NCBI GenBank assembly: GCA_019322815.1
Contig: JAHWIB010000051.1
Span: forward strand, 1-8,185
Direction: 5' to 3'
Source: Candidatus Woesearchaeota archaeon
GTDB lineage: Archaea > Nanobdellota > Nanobdellia > Woesearchaeales > WJKL01
Length of the DNA stretch: 8,185 nucleotides
Part shown: one piece after another, positions 5,359 through 8,185 of the stretch
How the letters are laid out: every line of letters starts with the position of its first letter
Position numbering within the stretch: the stretch's first letter is position 1
The notes under the pieces: model-generated
The model's input: only the letters and a program-made list of their open reading frames with translations
Databases searched by the model: none
What the model was told of the DNA's origin: nothing
Translations under genes and position numbers: made by a program

Positions 5359-6113
5359 AGTTCTTTGTATCTTACAAGTTTAGAAAAGGATTCTGCATCT
5401 AATGATGCTCCTCCAATCAAGCCGCCATCAATATCTTCTTCCTGCATCAATTCCTTTACATTATTTGGCTTGACAGAGCCGCCATAAAGAATCCTTATGC
5501 TTTCTGCTATATCCGGACTGTAAAGATTTAATATCAAATTCCTAATGAAATAATGAACTTCCTGCGCTTGTTCAGGTGTAGCTGTTTTTCCAGTACCAAT
5601 TGCCCATACTGGCTCATATGCAATTACTACATCAACCATCTGCTCTTTAGTGATATCTTTTAATGCTCCTTTAATTTGTGTCTCTATAATTTTCATTGTT
5701 TTTTCTGCTTCTCTCTGCTCTAATGTTTCTCCTACACAGATGATTGGCTTTAATTCATAAGATAATGCTATTTTCACTTTTTTATTTACTGACTCGTCTG
5801 TTTCATTAAAATACTGTCTTGTTTCAGAATGGCCAATTATGACATAAGTGCAGCCAACATCTTTAAGCATTTCAGCGCTGATTTTAGATGTAAATGCTCC
5901 TTTTTCTTCAAAATAAACATCCTGGGCTCCTAATTCAATGTTTGTTTTTTTGATTATCTTATTAACATCAGACAAAGCAGTATATGGAGGACATACAATG
6001 ATCTCAACATCTTTTACATTTTTGGTGTTAAAGATTATATCATTCATCAAAGAAGCAGCTTCTTTATTTGTCTTGTTCATCTTCCAGTTTCCAGCTATTA
6101 TAGTTTTTCTCAT
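5355..6113 (-). CDS. tpiA: Triosephosphate isomerase, full-length bacterial/eukaryotic type
   Basis: A 252-residue TIM barrel that interconverts dihydroxyacetone phosphate and glyceraldehyde 3-phosphate in glycolysis and gluconeogenesis. Visible catalytic residues are N9 and K11 in G-N-W-K-M-N, H95 in I-I-G-H-S-E, and E167 in A-Y-E-P-V-W-A-I-G-T-G, whose following residues form the mobile loop 6. The phosphate-binding Y-G-G-S-V lies at 210-214 and G-G-A-S-L near 234-238. Most archaeal enzymes are shorter (about 220-230 residues), so this is the bacterial-length form. I start it at ATG 6113 because the family begins M-R-K-x-I-I-A-G-N-W-K; a further in-frame ATG at 6143 would add ten residues from an unusual spacer. 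The first 13 codons are duplicated just upstream. It is the last gene of the minus-strand operon, tail-to-tail with the prepilin-like gene. Confidence 0.96.
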   Translation of the reverse strand: MRKTIIAGNWKMNKTNKEAASLMNDIIFNTKNVKDVEIIVCPPYTALSDVNKIIKKTNIELGAQDVYFEEKGAFTSKISAEMLKDVGCTYVIIGHSETRQYFNETDESVNKKVKIALSYELKPIICVGETLEQREAEKTMKIIETQIKGALKDITKEQMVDVVIAYEPVWAIGTGKTATPEQAQEVHYFIRNLILNLYSPDIAESIRILYGGSVKPNNVKELMQEEDIDGGLIGGASLDAESFSKLVRYKEL

Positions 6114-6114
6114 T

Positions 6115-6222
6115 TTATCGTTCCGTGGAACTTTTAGTTCCACATTGCATATTGCGTGTAAACCGAGCGTAACCAGTTTTTGAGTTCATCTTCCAGTTTC
6201 CAGCTATAATAGTTTTTCTCAT
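6115..6222 (-). pseudogene. Truncated tpiA start copy / 35-codon leader-like mini-ORF
   Basis: The upstream copy of the tpiA start gives an open frame M-R-K-T-I-I-A-G-N-W-K-M-N, identical to residues 1-13 of the intact enzyme. It then runs into unrelated sequence (S-K-T-G-Y-A-R-F and so on) and stops at TAA 6117-6115, one base before the intact tpiA ATG. Its own ATG lies one base after the stop of the DUF1461 gene. The product cannot be an isomerase. It may be a rearrangement remnant, but its placement would let ribosomes move from DUF1461 through the mini-ORF to tpiA by termination-reinitiation. Whether it is translated is unknown. Confidence 0.65.
6125..6143. repeat. Perfect 7-bp inverted repeat in the tpiA leader spacer
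   Basis: GTGGAAC-TTTTA-GTTCCAC, perfect stem with a five-base loop, directly upstream of tpiA and inside the mini-ORF. It could fold in RNA near the tpiA start; no protein-binding role is evident. Confidence 0.75.
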
Positions 6223-6223
6223 T

Positions 6224-6934
6224 TTAATAATTTTTAATTTTGTATATGATGCCTTCTTTGCTCTTAAAAAATTTTGCGGTTTTCTTTTCTTTGTATAAAT
6301 ATAACCAAAACATCAAGATTCCAAATATTATAACAATAGCTGTTGTTATCAAAACATTGGCTACTATTTTATTAATGATATCAATCCAAAATTGAGAAGG
6401 ATACAATTGGATAAGCAAATAATCAGAAGGAAACTGCCAATTTCCTAATCTAAAGAATATATGATGAAATTTTGTCCATGCTGCACTAAAGTCTGTCCTT
6501 ACAATCAAATGGAATATCAAACTTAATAATAATGTTAGAATTCCTCCGCCAACTGCAGAAAGACTTAATCTTTTTAGCATCTTCTTTTTGTCTGAAATTG
6601 AAATAAGAAGAATAGATGCTATTAACAGCACTATTGAAATATATAATATCTCAAGAAATGTGTGCATCAATAATTTAACTTCAATTAAATGCGCTTTTTC
6701 TTCTTTAGTAAAAGAAAGGATATAACTTTTATCTGCATTTCTAGTTTTTAGATAAAATAAAAGATTATTTGCAATTTCCAATCTGTTTTCAATTTTTGGA
6801 TCATATTTTGCAAATTCCTTTTCCTGAAACTCTAAATTAAAAGCAGCTGATTTTGTATTGCCAAGAAAAATAATTATAGGAATTTGTATTATAAGTATTA
6901 CAAATAAGACTAATAAAAAATTTTTAGTTTTCAT
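6224..6934 (-). CDS. DUF1461 / Lit-like integral membrane protein
   Basis: A 236-residue membrane protein with four likely helices, about residues 5-24, 89-112, 124-146 and 190-215. Between helices 1 and 2 is an extracytoplasmic segment ending F-T-K-E-E-K-A-H-L-I-E-V-K (H82). Between helices 3 and 4 is D-F-S-x-x-W-T-K-F-H-H-I-F-F-R-L-G-N-W-Q-F (H157/H158), followed by L-Y-P-S-Q-F-W. This layout and the two histidine blocks match the DUF1461 family, which includes bacterial Lit, the lipoprotein intramolecular transacylase, whose catalytic histidines lie in equivalent segments as I recall. The family match is by eye; transacylase activity in an archaeon is speculative. The ATG overlaps the NYN stop by four bases (ATGA), and the stop is one base from the duplicated tpiA start. 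Confidence 0.62.
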   Translation of the reverse strand: MKTKNFLLVLFVILIIQIPIIIFLGNTKSAAFNLEFQEKEFAKYDPKIENRLEIANNLLFYLKTRNADKSYILSFTKEEKAHLIEVKLLMHTFLEILYISIVLLIASILLISISDKKKMLKRLSLSAVGGGILTLLLSLIFHLIVRTDFSAAWTKFHHIFFRLGNWQFPSDYLLIQLYPSQFWIDIINKIVANVLITTAIVIIFGILMFWLYLYKEKKTAKFFKSKEGIIYKIKNY

Positions 6935-7455
6935 GGCTGTTTTTTAACAGGTTTTTTTATATAACTTATCAGATATTTATTCTTTTCTTTATCTAGGTCA
7001 TAAAATTTTGAAACAACTTCTTTTAATTTTGATGAAGCGCTTCTTCCAAATGCAGCTGCCTCTATCTTGCATCCAGATGACCTTGCATGCTGCAGCAATG
7101 GAACAAAATCTCCATCTCCACTCACTAAAATGATTACATCCAATTTTGGAGCTAATTCAATGATGTCCATTGCTATTCCAACATCCCAATCTCCTTTTTT
7201 TGCTCCTCCATAGAAAATCTGTAGGTCTTTTGATCTTATATCAAATCCTATCTTTTCCAGGGCTTCAAAAAAGGTTTTTTCTTTCATTGCCTCTGTTTTT
7301 ACAACATATGCAATTGCTCTTATTAATTTTCTTCCTTGTGCAACTGTCTTTAAAACATTTGCAAAATTTACTTTTGATTTATATAGGTTTTTTGCTGAAT
7401 AGTATAAGTTTTGCACGTCAACAAAAACACCAATTCTTTGTTCTTTATTTACCAT
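6931..7455 (-). CDS. LabA-like NYN (PIN-fold) domain protein, putative ribonuclease
   Basis: A 174-residue single NYN domain. Acidic metal-binding positions are visible: F-V-D-V-Q-N (D13, N16) on strand 1, G-D-W-D-V-G-I-A-M-D (D91, D97) mid-domain, and V-S-G-D-G-D-F (D114, D116) in the typical block before helix L-L-Q-H-A. The late strand reads I-E-A-A-A-F-G-R, as in LabA/DUF88 proteins. These PIN-like folds use clustered aspartates to bind Mg and cut RNA, so an RNase role is inferred. A basic tail (Y-I-K-K-P-V-K-K-Q-P) could help bind RNA. It starts two bases after the zinc-ribbon gene and overlaps the DUF1461 start by four bases, so it is firmly inside the operon. Confidence 0.88.
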   Translation of the reverse strand: MVNKEQRIGVFVDVQNLYYSAKNLYKSKVNFANVLKTVAQGRKLIRAIAYVVKTEAMKEKTFFEALEKIGFDIRSKDLQIFYGGAKKGDWDVGIAMDIIELAPKLDVIILVSGDGDFVPLLQHARSSGCKIEAAAFGRSASSKLKEVVSKFYDLDKEKNKYLISYIKKPVKKQP

Positions 7456-7457
7456 TT

Positions 7458-7661
7458 TTATTTCACCGTTTTTATAAACTCTTCAAATCCGCAGCTTGTA
7501 CAATAAATTCTTCCTGTTTTAGGATCAAACTGCAAAGTCAGATTATTGCATTTTGGGCATCTTTTGACTATTGCCGGGATTTTTTCTTTTATTTTTTCAT
7601 CTTTTGTATATCTATCAATTTTAGATTCTATATCTTTTTTCCATTTATCATATATGCCCAT
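7458..7661 (-). CDS. Small C4 zinc-ribbon protein
   Basis: A 67-residue protein. Residues 1-30 are a charged, probably helical segment; residues 33-60 form a zinc ribbon with C-P-K-C at 35-38 and C-T-S-C at 54-57 separated by a 15-residue hairpin (F-D-P-K-T-G-R-I-Y). Such ribbons bind one zinc and often contact nucleic acid or protein. No specific family is recognised. It ends two bases before the NYN gene, so the two may act together, with the ribbon supplying substrate or partner binding; this is inferred from context. The start at 7661 is supported by a GAGGAT site seven bases upstream. Its first nine to ten codons are duplicated about 94 bases upstream. Confidence 0.78.
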   Translation of the reverse strand: MGIYDKWKKDIESKIDRYTKDEKIKEKIPAIVKRCPKCNNLTLQFDPKTGRIYCTSCGFEEFIKTVK

Positions 7662-7666
7662 TATTT

Positions 7667-7672
7667 ATCCTC
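7667..7672 (-). promoter_or_regulatory. Shine-Dalgarno site for the zinc-ribbon gene
   Basis: Minus-strand GAGGAT, with GAGG seven bases before ATG 7661. It supports the downstream copy as the translated gene and lies within the mini-ORF. Confidence 0.62.
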
Positions 7673-7689
7673 TTTTTGAACATTTTCAT

Positions 7690-7739
7690 AATGGAAAAAA
7701 GGCTTAAAAATCTTTGATTTTTTTTGTCTTTTTTCCATT
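7690..7739. repeat. Long imperfect inverted repeat (hairpin) upstream of the zinc-ribbon gene
   Basis: The outer arms AATGGAAAAAAG (7690-7701) and CTTTTTTCCATT (7728-7739) pair perfectly over 12 bp. An inner stem AAAAATC-TTT-GATTTTT (7706-7722) adds 7 bp. The outer right arm is also part of the duplicated gene start, so the same sequence occurs twice direct and once inverted. Possible RNA hairpin or trace of template switching. Confidence 0.8.
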
Positions 7740-7756
7740 TATCATACATACCCATT

Positions 7757-8152
7757 TTAAACTAACTTTGCTTTTTTTAATATCTTAACATCAACCTTAT
7801 TAATATTTTTTAATTTTTTTATTTTATTTAAATTAATCCATTTTAATGCTTCTTGTTCTGCTGTCTTTTTAATTTTTCCTTTATATTCTATTATTAGGAA
7901 AGCATGATGATGGAACATATCTTTAGAAGTAGGATCTTTATCTTCAAACATTCCTAGAGGTTTTGCTTCTTTAACCTTGACATTTAATTCTTCTTTTATC
8001 TCTCTGATCAATGCTTTTTTTGGAGATTCATTTTTCTTTTTATGCCCTCCAGGCAAAGCTAAACAATCAGCATAATTATCTTCACTTTCTCTTCTTTTTT
8101 CCAATAAGATATTATTATCTTTAATAAATACTGCAACTGATGTTATTTGCAT
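7757..8152 (-). CDS. NUDIX hydrolase
   Basis: A 131-residue single NUDIX domain. The Nudix box begins at G36 with E42 five residues on, then R50-E51 and E54-E55, ending L-N-V; the usual glycine of the x-G-U end is N57. The preceding L-P-G-G-H and the first strand S-V-A-V-F-I are typical. The family hydrolyses nucleoside diphosphate-linked compounds with Mg or Mn; candidates are oxidised nucleotides, ADP-ribose or similar, and the sequence does not choose. An H-H-H run at 81-83 precedes the strand A-F-L-I-I-E. It is the first gene of the minus-strand operon, leaderless, with a TATA box 23-29 bases upstream. Its stop is one base before the duplicated zinc-ribbon start. Confidence 0.93.
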   Translation of the reverse strand: MQITSVAVFIKDNNILLEKRRESEDNYADCLALPGGHKKKNESPKKALIREIKEELNVKVKEAKPLGMFEDKDPTSKDMFHHHAFLIIEYKGKIKKTAEQEALKWINLNKIKKLKNINKVDVKILKKAKLV

Positions 8153-8172
8153 ATATTATTTATTAGAAGTCT

Positions 8173-8183
8173 GGTATATAAGT
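8173..8183 (-). promoter_or_regulatory. TATA box of the NUDIX-led operon
   Basis: Minus-strand ACTTATATACC, closely resembling the NOG1 box, 23-29 bases before ATG 8152. Only five more bases of upstream sequence are in the window, so the BRE is incomplete. Confidence 0.65.
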
Positions 8184-8185
8184 TT

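Larger units (their letters stand above)
6075..6226 (-). repeat. Direct repeat of the tpiA 5' end (43 bp, two copies, 109 bp apart)
   Basis: Copies lie at 6075-6117 (start of intact tpiA) and 6184-6226 (just after the DUF1461 gene). By my alignment they differ at one of 43 positions, a synonymous ATA/ATT isoleucine codon. Each begins TAA-A-ATG and covers codons 1-13. The 66-base spacer is unrelated. Confidence 0.93.
7648..7755 (-). pseudogene. Truncated zinc-ribbon start copy / 35-codon leader-like mini-ORF
   Basis: The upstream copy opens M-G-M-Y-D-K-W-K-K-D, matching residues 1-10 of the zinc-ribbon protein except I3M. It then reads unrelated K-K-N-Q-R-F-L-S and so on, and stops at TGA 7650-7648, 14 bases inside the intact gene in another frame. 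Its ATG lies one base after the NUDIX stop. It contains no cysteine motif, so it is not a functional zinc ribbon. It could be a remnant or a translated leader that couples NUDIX and zinc-ribbon translation. Length and arrangement mirror the mini-ORF before tpiA. Confidence 0.6.
7633..7756 (-). repeat. Direct repeat of the zinc-ribbon gene 5' end (30 bp, two copies, 94 bp apart)
   Basis: Copies lie at 7633-7662 (start of the intact gene) and 7727-7756 (just after the NUDIX stop). By my alignment they differ at two of 30 positions, both codon third positions (GGC/GGT, ATA/ATG). The copy after NUDIX also begins in TAA-A-ATG context. Confidence 0.9.

Noticed and set aside
6114..6143. N-terminal extension of tpiA to ATG 6143
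   Set aside because: The added ten residues come from the atypical spacer and hairpin; family members begin at M-R-K-x-I-I-A-G-N-W-K.
5938..6183. Plus-strand frame opposite the tpiA 5' end
   Set aside because: Antisense to the catalytic N-terminus of tpiA; no support.
6075..6226. CRISPR or classic tandem repeat array
   Set aside because: Only two copies, each carrying a gene start; no regular repeat-spacer series.
7170..7679. 169-codon plus-strand frame opposite NYN and zinc-ribbon genes
   Set aside because: Antisense shadow in AT-rich sequence, dominated by Leu and Phe; both opposing genes carry intact catalytic or zinc motifs.
7633..7756. Insertion-sequence ends with a target-site duplication
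   Set aside because: The duplicated segments (29-43 bp) are longer than usual target duplications, the spacers have no transposase and no terminal inverted repeats bounded by the duplication.

Overview
The window looks like an AT-rich archaeal chromosome, most likely a small-genome DPANN-type lineage (Woesearchaeota/Pacearchaeota-like); that placement is inference. Archaeal signs seen directly are ribosomal protein L10e (uL16), a NOG1-type GTPase, two class III (prepilin-type) signal peptides, TATA boxes about 25 nt upstream of apparently leaderless starts, and some GAGG/GGTGAT Shine-Dalgarno sites. The window is almost wholly coding. There are no rRNA, tRNA, IS or CRISPR features, and no gene-free stretch longer than 300 bases.

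Layout. (1) Positions 1-1234, plus strand: the tail of an unknown gene, a DUF4405-type membrane cytochrome, a lipoprotein-type sulfite oxidase/YedY-like molybdopterin oxidoreductase and a CRM-domain (YhbY-type) RNA-binding protein, all overlapping or abutting. (2) 1270-3357, plus strand: an unknown multi-pass membrane protein, a bacterial-type P-loop shikimate kinase and a short NOG1 GTPase, each with its own TATA box. (3) 3350-3913, minus strand: L10e, tail-to-tail with NOG1. (4) 3914-4050: divergent promoters. (5) 4051-5358, plus strand: two prepilin-like proteins flanking a small two-helix membrane protein. (6) 8152 down to 5355, minus strand: a compact operon of NUDIX hydrolase, C4 zinc-ribbon protein, LabA-like NYN nuclease, DUF1461/Lit-like membrane protein and triosephosphate isomerase.

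The most unusual structure lies in the minus-strand operon. At two separate junctions (NUDIX/zinc ribbon and DUF1461/tpiA) the 5' end of the downstream gene is present twice. The upstream copy begins one base after the preceding stop codon (TAA-A-ATG) and quickly loses similarity to the gene. It forms a 35-codon mini-ORF ending at or just inside the intact gene. Each spacer carries an inverted repeat, and each copy is offset by +1 relative to the intact frame. This may be a recurrent rearrangement that produced leader ORFs between operon genes, or an assembly artefact; it deserves checking.

Functional themes: ribosome assembly (CRM protein, NOG1, L10e), a membrane redox pair (DUF4405 plus Mo enzyme), surface filaments or envelope proteins (class III signal cluster), and housekeeping or quality-control enzymes (NUDIX, NYN, TIM). 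Several genes have a bacterial character (TIM, P-loop shikimate kinase, Lit-like protein), suggesting past gene transfer.
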